From CALDTK01 sp963837005 (GTDB lineage: Bacteria > Bacteroidota > Bacteroidia > Chitinophagales > Saprospiraceae), in contig CAWIMC010000001.1 in assembly GCA_963837005.1 (NCBI GenBank), positions 1,984,001-2,048,000 of the forward strand: a stretch of DNA of 64,000 nt, in the 5' to 3' direction. The number at the start of each line of letters is the position of its first letter. Position 1 is the stretch's first letter. Positions 53,055-61,748 of the stretch are shown one piece after another. Below the pieces are notes generated by a model. It did not search any database and was not told the origin of the DNA. It was given only the letters and a program-made list of their open reading frames with translations. The translations under genes and the position numbers were made by a program.

Positions 53055-54824
53055 TTACTTGAGGTACTTGCCCTCGGCGAGTTTCTTCGGCAGCAGGTGA
53101 GAGCCTCCGCCGATAGCGTCCGCGCGCGACCAGTACGTTTTGGCGACAGCCTCCTCACCGGTGAGGTAGGCCGCGTCCCCCATAACCTCCTGGTAGAGGC
53201 CGAGGTTCTCGCCCCCAGCCTGTCGGGCGGCCAGGAGGGAACTTTGTGCATTGGTGAGGTCGGCGCTGTGAAGGGCGAAAAGGGCCTCGACGGTGAGCAC
53301 GTACGGGTGGCCCGGAGCTGAATCAATGGCCTGCTTGAGAGACTCTCTCGCCCCCGACGACTGTCCCGAGCGCAGCATCGTCTCCGCGCGGCGCGCGAGA
53401 GCTGGGCCGTGTTTCGGACGGATCTGCAGGGCCTGGTCGATGGATTGTAGCGCTTCCGCAAAACGCGCCTCTCGGCCGTACATCTCGGCGGCTGCTTCCG
53501 CAAAATCGTAGGCGAGTACGCGGTCGGTCAGGGCCAGGATGCTGCCCTGCTGGAAGGTGTTCTCGGCGGAGGTAAAATCTCCGACGCGCGCGAGCCCTAT
53601 GCCATTGTACAAGTAGAGCCTGGCCTGGTTAGGGAAGAGCGTGAGCGCGTCTTCGGACACGTCGAGGAGGCGCTTGGTAGCCCCCGTGACGGCGAGGCTT
53701 CGGAGGTACTGCTCCCAGACGACGTACACGGCCGGATCGAGGGCCACCGTGCTGGCGTACGCGTCTGCGGCCTCGGCGGGGCGCTCGGCGGCGAGCAGCA
53801 GGTCCCCGTAAACGGCGAAGGCCTTTGCCTGGTCGGGGTGGACCTCGGTAAGACTCAGCGCCAGGGGCAACACCCGATTGGCGAGCACGGTATCCCCGCG
53901 GTCGACGACCTCCTGGACGATCGGGATGAGTTGCAGGATCTTGTTGTCGATTCCGATGCGCTCGTCGGCGAACAGGGGCGCGAGTCGGGCGATAAAGTCC
54001 TCCTCGGCCTTATTGAGCTTGCTCTGTCCGGCAAGCCCGAGGGCTGCGCGCTCGTCGTCGGGGAAACGCTCGGCCATCCGCTTCCAGATCGATTGCGCCG
54101 CGCCCTCCTTGCCGGTGCGGCGGTAGAACTGCGCCAGCTCCTGGTAGTAGTCGGGATTGCGCGGGAAGGCCGCCATCAGCTCTTCGAGGGCGCGGATGGC
54201 GAGGTCCGAGTCGTTCATCGCCACGGCCAGCGTAAAGCGCTGCTGCCCGATGAGCGGCGAGAGTCGCCCGCCCTTGACGAGGTACGTTTGGAGCACCTTG
54301 AGGCCGGCGGCGGGCTTGCCGGCCTGCGCGAGGGCTTGGCTCTGCGACAGCAAAAACTCCTCCCGCCGCGGAAGGGCCTCGAAGAGTTCGCCGTACACAA
54401 TGGCAGCGAGTGGGTAGCGGTGGGCCTCGTTAAGGACCTCGGCGAGCGCCTGCGTGACGTAGGTATTCGTCGGATCGGCGCGGTGGGCTTGCTGCAGGAG
54501 CTTGACGGCCTCCTCGAGGCGGTTGGCCTTTTGTTGGAGGCGCGCCGCCGAGTAGGCCGCCGCGGAGTTGGTCGGGTCGGCGAGCAAGATATCGGCGTAG
54601 GCGGCGAGGGCCTCCCCGTCGTTGCCCTTGATGGCGAGCCCGGCCGCCTCGATGAGCTTGGCCTCCGTGAGGATTTGCTCTTCGGTGATCTGCTCGGGGC
54701 TGCCCTCCTTGGCGAGGTCGGTGGCGGGGTCTTTACGCTGCTCTTTGCCTGGCGTCTGTGCGGTCGCGGTCGCGAGGGAGGCCGCGGCGACGAGGGCACA
54801 CGTGAAGGCAAGGCGTAGCGTCAT
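53055..54824 (-). CDS. Secreted TPR protein
   Basis: 589 residues with signal peptide (LAFTCALVAAASLATATAQ) and about a dozen tetratricopeptide-type helix pairs, for example AKLIEAAGLAIKGNDGEALAAY, AARLQQKANRLEEAVKLLQQ and AETMLRSGQSSGARESLKQA. It is a periplasmic scaffold in the run nucleotidyltransferase-TPR-DUF4292-EnvC-like. Its ATG shares a base (TAATG) with the stop of the nucleotidyltransferase, so they are coupled. Three T4-hairpin elements occur. Confidence 0.88.
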   Translation of the reverse strand: MTLRLAFTCALVAAASLATATAQTPGKEQRKDPATDLAKEGSPEQITEEQILTEAKLIEAAGLAIKGNDGEALAAYADILLADPTNSAAAYSAARLQQKANRLEEAVKLLQQAHRADPTNTYVTQALAEVLNEAHRYPLAAIVYGELFEALPRREEFLLSQSQALAQAGKPAAGLKVLQTYLVKGGRLSPLIGQQRFTLAVAMNDSDLAIRALEELMAAFPRNPDYYQELAQFYRRTGKEGAAQSIWKRMAERFPDDERAALGLAGQSKLNKAEEDFIARLAPLFADERIGIDNKILQLIPIVQEVVDRGDTVLANRVLPLALSLTEVHPDQAKAFAVYGDLLLAAERPAEAADAYASTVALDPAVYVVWEQYLRSLAVTGATKRLLDVSEDALTLFPNQARLYLYNGIGLARVGDFTSAENTFQQGSILALTDRVLAYDFAEAAAEMYGREARFAEALQSIDQALQIRPKHGPALARRAETMLRSGQSSGARESLKQAIDSAPGHPYVLTVEALFALHSADLTNAQSSLLAARQAGGENLGLYQEVMGDAAYLTGEEAVAKTYWSRADAIGGGSHLLPKKLAEGKYLK

Positions 54825-55831
54825 TACTGTCGAATCTCGGAGTAGTCCCCTGCCGAAACGTCGGCTGGCGTCCCGAGGTATGTCGCGTTGGCGCCAATCA
54901 TGGAGTCCGCCACGTTGGCGCGAGTCACGGTAGACTTGTCCTGGATGATAGTGTTGCGGACCACGCTATCGACGATGGCGCTCCCGGCCCCGAGGCTTAC
55001 GTACGGTCCGACGACACTGTTACTTATTTTGGCCCCCGCACCGATGTAGCAGGGCGGTATTAACACGCTATCGGTCACCTCGGCGCTCGGGTCTACCAAC
55101 TTCTCGGTATCGGCCTTGAGCGTCAGGACGCGGGCGTGCGTGTGGACGACGGCTGTCTTGTTGCCGCAGTCGAGCCACTCCTCTACCTCGCCAGGACGGA
55201 ACTTGGTACCCTTTGCCTTGAGGGCTTCGAGGGCGTTGGTGAGTTGGAACTCGCCTTTGTCCTTGATGTCGTTGTCGATGAGGTACTCGATCTCGCGTCG
55301 TAGGGCCTTGCCGTCACGGACGTAGTAGATGCCCACGATGGCGAGGTCACTCACGAAGGTCGTCGGCTTTTCGACGAAATCCGTGATGACGCCCTCGTCG
55401 TCGAGCTTGAGCACCCCGAAAGCACTCGGATCTTCGACGCGCTGCGCCCAGATGAAGCCATCTTGCTTGGTATCGAAGTCGAAGCTCGCCTTAAAAAGCG
55501 TGTCCGCAAAGGCAATCATCGTCGGGCCGTCGAGAAGTTCGGCCGCACAGAGAATGGCGTGTGCCGTGCCGAGGGGTTTGTCTTGAGTGACGACGTGCCC
55601 CTTGGCCCCGAGCGACTTGGCGACGTCCATCAGCTGCTCTACGACCCCCTCGCCGAAGTCACCGATCACGAAGGCGATGTTTTCGACTGGCTCGGTGAGT
55701 GACGCCGTGAGGTCCTCGGCGAGGCGCTGGACGATGGGCTTGCCGGCTACTTTGAGGAGTGGCTTGGGGACGGTGAGGGTGTGGGGGCGGAGGCGTGACC
55801 CGCGGCCGGCCATGGGGATGATCAGGTTCAT
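54824..55831 (-). CDS. Sugar-phosphate nucleotidyltransferase
   Basis: 335 residues. The N-terminal Rossmann-like domain has the nucleotide-binding loop MAGRGSRLRPHTLTVPKPLL and a product site in DTLFKASFDFD. The C-terminal part is a left-handed beta helix (SNSVVGPYVSLGAGSAIVDSVV). It is of the RmlA/GlmU-N type; the sugar and the nucleotide are not determined. Expected to supply nucleotide sugar for envelope polysaccharide. A -7-like box TACCTTCC is 7 nt upstream of ATG 55831. Confidence 0.9.
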   Translation of the reverse strand: MNLIIPMAGRGSRLRPHTLTVPKPLLKVAGKPIVQRLAEDLTASLTEPVENIAFVIGDFGEGVVEQLMDVAKSLGAKGHVVTQDKPLGTAHAILCAAELLDGPTMIAFADTLFKASFDFDTKQDGFIWAQRVEDPSAFGVLKLDDEGVITDFVEKPTTFVSDLAIVGIYYVRDGKALRREIEYLIDNDIKDKGEFQLTNALEALKAKGTKFRPGEVEEWLDCGNKTAVVHTHARVLTLKADTEKLVDPSAEVTDSVLIPPCYIGAGAKISNSVVGPYVSLGAGSAIVDSVVRNTIIQDKSTVTRANVADSMIGANATYLGTPADVSAGDYSEIRQ

Positions 55832-55838
55832 AAGGGTG

Positions 55839-55870
55839 GGAAGGTAGGGCGCACATGGTCGCTACCTTCG
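55839..55870. promoter_or_regulatory. Divergent -7 boxes for the nucleotidyltransferase and pheT
   Basis: Minus-strand TACCTTCC at 55839-55846 points to the nucleotidyltransferase (7 nt gap). Plus-strand TACCTTCG at 55863-55870 points to pheT (16 nt gap). The divergent intergenic region is only 55 bp. Confidence 0.4.
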
Positions 55871-55886
55871 CGCCAAATTTCGACTC

Positions 55887-58391
55887 TTGACCGTCTCCCT
55901 CTCCTGGCTCCGCGACTACCTCGACCTGCCCTACCCCACCGAACGCATCGCAGAGATCCTCACCGGCCTCGGCCTCGAGGTCGAGGGGCAAGACAAATGG
56001 GAGTCGATCCCCGGTTCGCTCGAGGGCGTCGTCGTGGGCGAGGTGCTGACCTGCGGCAAGCACCCAGGCGCAGACCGACTCTCGCTAACGACCGTCGACA
56101 TCGGCGGCGCGGAGCCCGTCCAGATCGTCTGCGGTGCCCCGAACGTGGCCGCCGGGCAGTTCGTCCTCGTGGCCACCGTCGGGACCACCCTTTACCCAAC
56201 GGGCAGCACCGAGCCGCTCAAAATCAGCAAGGGCAAGATCCGCGGCGAGGTCTCGATGGGTATGATCTGCGCGGAGGACGAACTCGGCACCGGGCGCTCG
56301 CACGCGGGCATCCTCGTACTTGACAGGCCCTACCCCGCCGGTACGCCCGCAAACCAAATTTTGCCGGTGAGCAGCGACACGACCCTAGAGATCGGCCTTA
56401 CCCCCAATCGCTCGGATGCCACGAGTCACCGCGGCGTGGCGGCCGACCTGCGTGCCTACCTCACCGTACACGAGGGCTACGACGGCAAGTGGGGCCAGAC
56501 CCGCTACGGACTCCCGGCAGCAGAGGCGTCGCCGAGCGAAACCGTTGCCGAGATCGAGGTCACGGTCGATGCTCCCGTCGCTGCCCCGCGCTACGCTGGT
56601 GTCGTGCTCGACCACCTCAGCGTCGGGCCGTCGCCGACCTGGCTGCGCCATCGCCTCGAGGCCATCGGCGTGCGCTCGATCAACAACGTAGTCGACGCCA
56701 CCAACTACATCCTCCACGACCTCGGACAGCCGCTCCACGCTTTCGACCTCGACAGGCTCGCCGCACCGGGTATTTGGGTAGGTACGCTTCCGCAAAACAT
56801 GCCCTTCGTCACCCTCGACGGCGTCGAACGCAAACTCGACGCCACAGACCTCGTCATCTGCGACGCGAACCGCGAACCGCTCTGCCTCGCGGGCGTCTTC
56901 GGCGGTAAAGGCTCCGGCGTGACCGAGGCTACGACGCGGATCTTTTTGGAGAGTGCCTGCTTCGAGGCGACATCCATCCGTCGCACCGCCACGCGCCACA
57001 AACTCCACACCGATGCAGCCCGCGCCTTCGAGAAAGGCGTAGACCCCGCACAGACCGTGCAGGCCCTCGAGGCCGCCGTGCGGCTCCTCCAGGAGGTAGC
57101 GGGGGCGCGGGTCGCGAGTCCATACGTTGACCTCCTCGCCGCGCCCGTGGTCCCCGCCCGCGTAGTAGTGAGCTTGCGACGCCTCGAGACGCTGACCGGC
57201 GTGACGACCACCCTGGCGGAGGTCGCGCAGGTTTTGAGGGCACTCGACTTCGACATCGTCGCGCAAGACGAGACGACGCATCACCTCACCGTCGACGTCC
57301 CGACCAACCGCGCCGACGTAACCCGCGAGGCCGATGTCGTCGAAGAGTTCCTGCGGGTCTACGGCTACGACCGCGTACCGCTGCCGAGCCGTATCCGCTT
57401 GAGCCCCGCCGTGGAGCCGTACCCGAGTGCGCACCAACTGCGCCGCCGCGCCGCCGAATACCTGCTCGGCCGGGGACTGCACGAGGCCATGGGACTCTCC
57501 TTGGTGCCGTCTAAGGTCTACGAGGCCTTGGCACCGGATGCGGTGGAGTCCTTGGTGCGCATCCACAACACGAGCACCGTCGAGCTCGATGCCCTACGCG
57601 TCAACCTCGTCCCGACCGGCCTCCAGGCCATTACCTACAACCAGAACCGCCAGCGGCTCGACCTCCAGTTCTTCGAGTTCGGCAAAGGCTACCTGCGGAC
57701 TGGGGCACAAAAGGCTCCCTCGGAGTACGAGCAACTCGCGATTTGGAGCACGGGGGCCCGCGAGCCGGAGCACTGGTCGACAAAGGGCCGCAAGACGGGG
57801 TATGCACAAGTCCGAGGTTTGGCGGTAGGCGTCCTGCAAGCCATCGGCCTCCACCTCGAAGGAGAACGGGCCGCGGACGAGGAGGCGACACACACCCCTT
57901 CGTTTGCCTATGCGCAAGACCTGGTAATTGGCGAAAAGACCGTGGCCACGATCGGGCGCGTGGCCCCGACCTACGTCGATTACTTCGACTGTAAGTCAGA
58001 CGAAATCTACCTAGCGCTCCTCGACTGGGAGGCCATCTCCAGACTCGCTGAGCGGCGACTCCGGGGCAAGCAGGGCGGCGGCCGCAAGGCTCCTGTGCTG
58101 TCGAAGTTCCCTCAGGTGCGACGGGACCTCGCGTTGCTCGTTGACGAGTCGGTATCCTTCGCGCACATCGTTCAGCTTTCGCAAAAACCAGCTACGGGCA
58201 TTTGCAAGTCGATCGAGCTTTTCGACGTGTACGAAGACGCTGAGAAGTTAGGGAGTGGCAAGCGGTCTTACGCGATCCGCTTCGTGTTCGAGCGATCGGA
58301 TCGGACCTTGAACGACAAGGAGGTGGACAAGGCGATGAGCGGCGTGCAGCGGGCGCTGGACGGCGATGACGGGATCGAGGTGAGGCGCTAG
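55887..58391 (+). CDS. pheT: Phenylalanine-tRNA ligase beta subunit
   Basis: 834 residues with the full beta-subunit architecture. An N-terminal tRNA-binding (EMAP-like) domain begins MTVSLSWLRDYLDLPYP, followed by the B3/B4 editing domain, B5 (VDVPTNRADVTREADVVEEFLR), a catalytic-like core and a C-terminal anticodon-binding FDX-ACB domain (VLSKFPQVRRDLALLVD). The TTG start is required to give MTVS, the normal first residues. The alpha subunit (pheS) is not adjacent, so the genes are split. Two T4-hairpin elements occur. Confidence 0.97.
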   Translation: MTVSLSWLRDYLDLPYPTERIAEILTGLGLEVEGQDKWESIPGSLEGVVVGEVLTCGKHPGADRLSLTTVDIGGAEPVQIVCGAPNVAAGQFVLVATVGTTLYPTGSTEPLKISKGKIRGEVSMGMICAEDELGTGRSHAGILVLDRPYPAGTPANQILPVSSDTTLEIGLTPNRSDATSHRGVAADLRAYLTVHEGYDGKWGQTRYGLPAAEASPSETVAEIEVTVDAPVAAPRYAGVVLDHLSVGPSPTWLRHRLEAIGVRSINNVVDATNYILHDLGQPLHAFDLDRLAAPGIWVGTLPQNMPFVTLDGVERKLDATDLVICDANREPLCLAGVFGGKGSGVTEATTRIFLESACFEATSIRRTATRHKLHTDAARAFEKGVDPAQTVQALEAAVRLLQEVAGARVASPYVDLLAAPVVPARVVVSLRRLETLTGVTTTLAEVAQVLRALDFDIVAQDETTHHLTVDVPTNRADVTREADVVEEFLRVYGYDRVPLPSRIRLSPAVEPYPSAHQLRRRAAEYLLGRGLHEAMGLSLVPSKVYEALAPDAVESLVRIHNTSTVELDALRVNLVPTGLQAITYNQNRQRLDLQFFEFGKGYLRTGAQKAPSEYEQLAIWSTGAREPEHWSTKGRKTGYAQVRGLAVGVLQAIGLHLEGERAADEEATHTPSFAYAQDLVIGEKTVATIGRVAPTYVDYFDCKSDEIYLALLDWEAISRLAERRLRGKQGGGRKAPVLSKFPQVRRDLALLVDESVSFAHIVQLSQKPATGICKSIELFDVYEDAEKLGSGKRSYAIRFVFERSDRTLNDKEVDKAMSGVQRALDGDDGIEVRR

Positions 58392-58457
58392 CGGCCAGCA
58401 GAGCCGAGTGATGCATATGAAGGCCTATGCATAAACAAAATCAAACTTGCAACTAAG

Positions 58458-58487
58458 TTGCAGGTGTAGCTGTATGGCCTACCTTCG
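58458..58487 (+). promoter_or_regulatory. Promoter of the merC gene
   Basis: TTG at 58458-58460 and TACCTTCG at 58480-58487 are spaced 19 bp apart, matching TTTG-N19-TAnnTTTG closely. The GTG start follows 20 nt later. Confidence 0.5.
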
Positions 58488-58507
58488 TCCTTCGTTAAGC
58501 GAAGCCC

Positions 58508-59005
58508 GTGACCCCTCAAACCCTACAAACCTCTTCTGCTGGCGATCCGACGACGAGCAGCAGCCAGCCATCGTTCTACGCCCTATCGACGACCACGAGC
58601 GGTGCCCCCTCTGATCTCGTCGGGGCTTGCGCCAGCTTCTTGTGCGTGGTGCATTGCGTCCTCACGCCGGTCATTTTCGCCGCGACGCCGCTGTTACACC
58701 AGGCGGAGGTTTTGGCGGAAGCCGAACATGGCCACCACCACGACCTCGTCGGGGAGGGCCACTTCGGGGGCTTCTGGCTGAGTCTCGACCTCGTGTTCAT
58801 AGCGCTGAGTGCCTGGGCGGTGGCCGTCACGCTTCGGCACGTCGGGCACAGCGGACTCAAGTCAATGTTCATTGTCTCGTGGATTGCCTTCGCCGCTGGA
58901 CTCCTCGGTGAGCGCCTCGGATGGCACGCGGGTGAGTGGCTCACGTACGGGGGCTCGATCGCGCTCATCTGTGCGCACGGCTACCGCTGGAAGCGCCGTC
59001 GATGA
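58508..59005 (+). CDS. MerC-like membrane protein
   Basis: 165 residues with three or four membrane spans. The MerC signature is near the N-terminus: LVGACASFLCVVHCVLTPVIF, with cysteines at the metal-binding positions of the first helix. A His-rich loop (EHGHHHDLVGEGH) follows. MerC-domain proteins in Bacteroidota often sit beside Zur/Fur and CobW-type GTPases and are thought to carry zinc or other metals rather than mercury. Here the stop overlaps (ATGA) a truncated CobW start. GTG start; no ATG is available. Confidence 0.88.
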   Translation: MTPQTLQTSSAGDPTTSSSQPSFYALSTTTSGAPSDLVGACASFLCVVHCVLTPVIFAATPLLHQAEVLAEAEHGHHHDLVGEGHFGGFWLSLDLVFIALSAWAVAVTLRHVGHSGLKSMFIVSWIAFAAGLLGERLGWHAGEWLTYGGSIALICAHGYRWKRRR

Positions 59006-59067
59006 GGCCGCGCATTCCCGTCTACTTGGTGACCGGCTTTCTAGGCGCCGGTAAGAAGACCTTCCTC
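59002..59067 (+). pseudogene. Truncated CobW/G3E GTPase remnant
   Basis: From ATG 59002 the sequence reads MRPRIPVYLVTGFLGAGKKT then FL. That is the first strand and P-loop of a COG0523/CobW metallochaperone (normal GFLGAGKTTFL, here with KK). After residue 22 the match ends abruptly and the sequence joins the 3' flank of the opposing chaN gene. The rest of the roughly 300-residue gene is missing, so a deletion has removed it. Overlap with merC shows the two formed an operon. Confidence 0.8.
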
Positions 59068-59104
59068 CATCGAGGCGGAGGCGGGTTTCGCGCACCAAAC
59101 TCCC

Positions 59105-60034
59105 TCACTCCCCCAACACAAACACGTAGTCCGCCCGCTTGGCCAAATCCACCCAGTCTACATCGGTACCCGAGGGCTGGTCTTCCAGCACCGTCACCGT
59201 TCGAAGCATTAGCGAGGGCTTCAACTGCCGAAGTTGCGCCACCGTGCCTTCGCGGTAATCGGAATGAAAGGAACCACAGAGGTGCATCACTTTGAGACCT
59301 CGCTTCTTCCCGGCCTTCCAGGCGCCGTAGATGTTGTGCGCCATCGTCGCGTCCCAAAGCATCTGCGCGGCAAAAAAAGGATTTAGGTCTGCGGCCTTTG
59401 GCGCGGGGGCCTGGCCTTCGATCGCGTGGCCCGGCATCCCGCCCATCAGCGTCAAAAAACGACGCTGGTAGGCCGTGTCGATGAAGGCGTACGGGCGCTC
59501 CGGGAGGTAAGCTTTTGCGCCGCGCGGTGCCTCGTCGAGGGCAGCTGCGCCACGCTGGCCGACAGCACTTACGTATCGCCGCGGGGCGTTGGCGGCGATC
59601 ACGGGTTGGTTGGCAGATTTAGCTTTGAGCACCATCGGGTGGTAGGCCGTAATGTAGTTGTCCCAGGCGCGCCCGTCTTCGATCAAGCGTGGCAGCGGGA
59701 TAAAGCCGCTGAGGTATTCATCTACCACGACTTGGACATCGCTCTCGAACATCTCGAGACTCAGCGCGACGTTGCCGTTCTGCGCTAGCAACTTCCCGTA
59801 GAGGGTATCCTGGAGTACGTGCGTAAGACTATCGTCGTGGATCTCGCCAAAGAAGACGACGTCAGCGCGGGACAGCGCACTCGTCATCGCATCGAGGGAA
59901 GTCTCCTGCTGGGTTCCGGTGTCGTAGAGTCGCCAGGTCTTGTTGACGGTAGGTCCGGCTTGCGCCAAAACTGTGCCCGCGCTGAGGAAGACACAAAGAG
60001 TAGTCGCTAAACAGGAGGATAGGTAGTGCTGCAT
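59105..60034 (-). CDS. ChaN family (haem-binding) protein
   Basis: 309 residues from ATG 60034 with a signal peptide (LATTLCVFLSAGTVLAQ). The ChaN/Tiki-like domain contains VVFFGEIHDDSLTHVLQ, LSLEMFESDVQ and MHLCGSFHSDY, matching the conserved G-E-x-H, E-M-F and H-x-x-G/H metal or haem positions. ChaN of Campylobacter binds haem and is linked to iron uptake. A divergent truncated CobW gene abuts its 3' end. A T4-hairpin element in the signal peptide gives VLAQA. Confidence 0.88.
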   Translation of the reverse strand: MQHYLSSCLATTLCVFLSAGTVLAQAGPTVNKTWRLYDTGTQQETSLDAMTSALSRADVVFFGEIHDDSLTHVLQDTLYGKLLAQNGNVALSLEMFESDVQVVVDEYLSGFIPLPRLIEDGRAWDNYITAYHPMVLKAKSANQPVIAANAPRRYVSAVGQRGAAALDEAPRGAKAYLPERPYAFIDTAYQRRFLTLMGGMPGHAIEGQAPAPKAADLNPFFAAQMLWDATMAHNIYGAWKAGKKRGLKVMHLCGSFHSDYREGTVAQLRQLKPSLMLRTVTVLEDQPSGTDVDWVDLAKRADYVFVLGE

Positions 60035-60212
60035 AGTATGAAGGACGATACAAACGGAACAGGGAGGAGTTAGCGCACGCACAGGCAATCGAAGCATGTT
60101 CTAATTGCTCGATAACGCCGGCGGCCTGCGGTTCGGATGTGGTATGGCAGCGCACAGACGCAGTCTGCGGCTCCTCAGCCGCGCTTTGACCAGCCGTCGT
60201 CTTGCTGCAGGA

Positions 60213-60620
60213 CTACACCCCCGCCTCCCAGGCCGCCTTTAAGTAGTTGAGCACCGCCTCGGTCAACTCCTCCTCCCCTTTAATCCGAATGACGTGCTGC
60301 AGCTTCTTGCCTGAGAAGTGTGGTCGGATTCGGTGCACGAAGGGCCTCGGGTGCCGCCCCTCTAGGGTCACGGTGAGGTCGAGCCACTGGCGGGCCGGTC
60401 GCGCGATGAGCCAGGCCTTGTCCTTGGCGAAGACGATGGCCCGTTTGGCGGCCCCGATGTAGTTCGGCGTCCAGTCGGCGGTGGCTACCAAGACTGCGTC
60501 GAAGGCGGTCACGACCTCCTGCGAACTCTTCGCGAGAATGTCGTCGATGGTCTCGGGTGTGCACCAGTGCTTGGGCTGCGGCTTCGAGAACTCGCGGTGG
60601 CAAATAGGGCAGGTGTACAT
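60213..60620 (-). CDS. DUF5655 zinc-ribbon protein
   Basis: 135 residues. The N-terminal zinc ribbon YTCPICHREFSKPQPKHWC has three cysteines and two histidines. DUF5655 follows (FDAVLVATADWTPNYIGAAK, HRIRPHFSGKKLQHVIRI). The family function is unknown. An in-frame TTG at 60632 is possible, but the -7-like TACCTTGC (60629-60636, minus strand) overlaps it, so ATG 60620 is preferred. Confidence 0.85.
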   Translation of the reverse strand: MYTCPICHREFSKPQPKHWCTPETIDDILAKSSQEVVTAFDAVLVATADWTPNYIGAAKRAIVFAKDKAWLIARPARQWLDLTVTLEGRHPRPFVHRIRPHFSGKKLQHVIRIKGEEELTEAVLNYLKAAWEAGV

Positions 60621-60842
60621 GGGGACGGGCAAGGTAGCGGTGAGCGGTAGCTACACTACCAAAATGCTGTTGCCGCAGATGGCCTTCGAATTGCTGCGAT
60701 AGATCACATCGCCTGCGGCCTCGACGGTGCGTACTTAGCATCGGTAGCGAACGTGATGGCGCGGCCACTGACCTCATTTGAGATGCACCGGCGCGAGAGC
60801 TTGACGTGGATCAACCATGAGTCATGGCTTTCGCCACAACCC

Positions 60843-61748
60843 CTACCGCGCCCGCGCTTCCAACCACGCCAGCGCCTCCGCCCAGATCGTGTCCTTGTAC
60901 CCCCGTCGGAAGTAGTCGAAGTGCCGCAGCGGCTTGCCGTTCATAGCATCAGCTTTCGCCAAAACCTGCTGCTCTACCCCGCCCGCCGGACGCCAGTGCC
61001 GCCAAAAATTAGCCACGTTGCGCACCGTCGAAATCTCGTCGCTCACCGCGTGCACGTGCTTAATCGGGAAGCGCATCGCCGACCAGTCGATCGCGTCCAC
61101 CCCGACGCCCTCCGCGAAACGATCATCGAAGAAGTAGTCCGGCGAGGTGCACCAGTCCTTCCATTCTCCGTGCACCCCGAGCGGTAGGTCTTCCATGACG
61201 CCGAGCCTGCTCAGTGCAGGGTACCCGTAACGCGCGATGGACAGCGGTGCAATGATGTGCCACAGCGCCCAGGCCTGCGGCCGGTAGTAGCGCGCCAATC
61301 CAGGTGTGTAGCCCGCCGATACAGCAAACAGCAGTGCCCCCGCGATGCCGTCGAAGTCGTCCAGGAAGGGCAGCTGCTGTCCACCCGCAGAATGGGCGAC
61401 AATGAGCAAGGGCAGACCCGAAAACCGCTCTAACAAATACCCCTTCACCGCCGGGATGTCGTAGCGACTGTAGTCGCGGTAGGTAAACGTGCAGCCCCTC
61501 AGCCCAGTCGCTGGACGCGAGGCCCCGCTGCCACGGTAATCCCACAGCGCACACGCGAAACCAGCCTCTGCGAGGTAGGTCAGGAACGGCTCGTAAAAGC
61601 GGGCCTTGGCTGCGGTGCCCTGGTTGAACTGCACGATGGCCCGTGGCTCGCCACTCGGCAAGAGGAGCTGACCGTACACTTCAACGCCGTCGGCGCACGT
61701 CACGGCAAAGGGGGTCTTGGTCACCGCGGACTTCGTGTGGGCACTCAT
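60843..61748 (-). CDS. Alpha/beta hydrolase (S33-like)
   Basis: 301 residues. The nucleophile elbow is in VAHSAGGQQ, the oxyanion region in VQFNQGTAAKARFY, and the catalytic His is probably in HVHAVSDEI or further downstream. WDYRGSGAS is a typical segment of serine aminopeptidase-like hydrolases. ATG 61748 overlaps the stop of the TetR gene (ATGA), so the two form an operon and the regulator likely senses the hydrolase's substrate. Confidence 0.88.
   Translation of the reverse strand: MSAHTKSAVTKTPFAVTCADGVEVYGQLLLPSGEPRAIVQFNQGTAAKARFYEPFLTYLAEAGFACALWDYRGSGASRPATGLRGCTFTYRDYSRYDIPAVKGYLLERFSGLPLLIVAHSAGGQQLPFLDDFDGIAGALLFAVSAGYTPGLARYYRPQAWALWHIIAPLSIARYGYPALSRLGVMEDLPLGVHGEWKDWCTSPDYFFDDRFAEGVGVDAIDWSAMRFPIKHVHAVSDEISTVRNVANFWRHWRPAGGVEQQVLAKADAMNGKPLRHFDYFRRGYKDTIWAEALAWLEARAR

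Noticed and set aside
56385..57566. A 393-codon open frame on the minus strand
   Set aside because: It lies wholly inside pheT in antisense and has no recognisable features.
59502..59516. TTTTGCGCCGCGCGG in chaN as a T4-hairpin copy
   Set aside because: The loop would be CCG rather than GNNA; it fits chance in GC-rich sequence.
60826..60839. GGCTTTCGCCACAA as a copy
   Set aside because: The A4 (T4) part is broken; kept only as a probable decayed copy.
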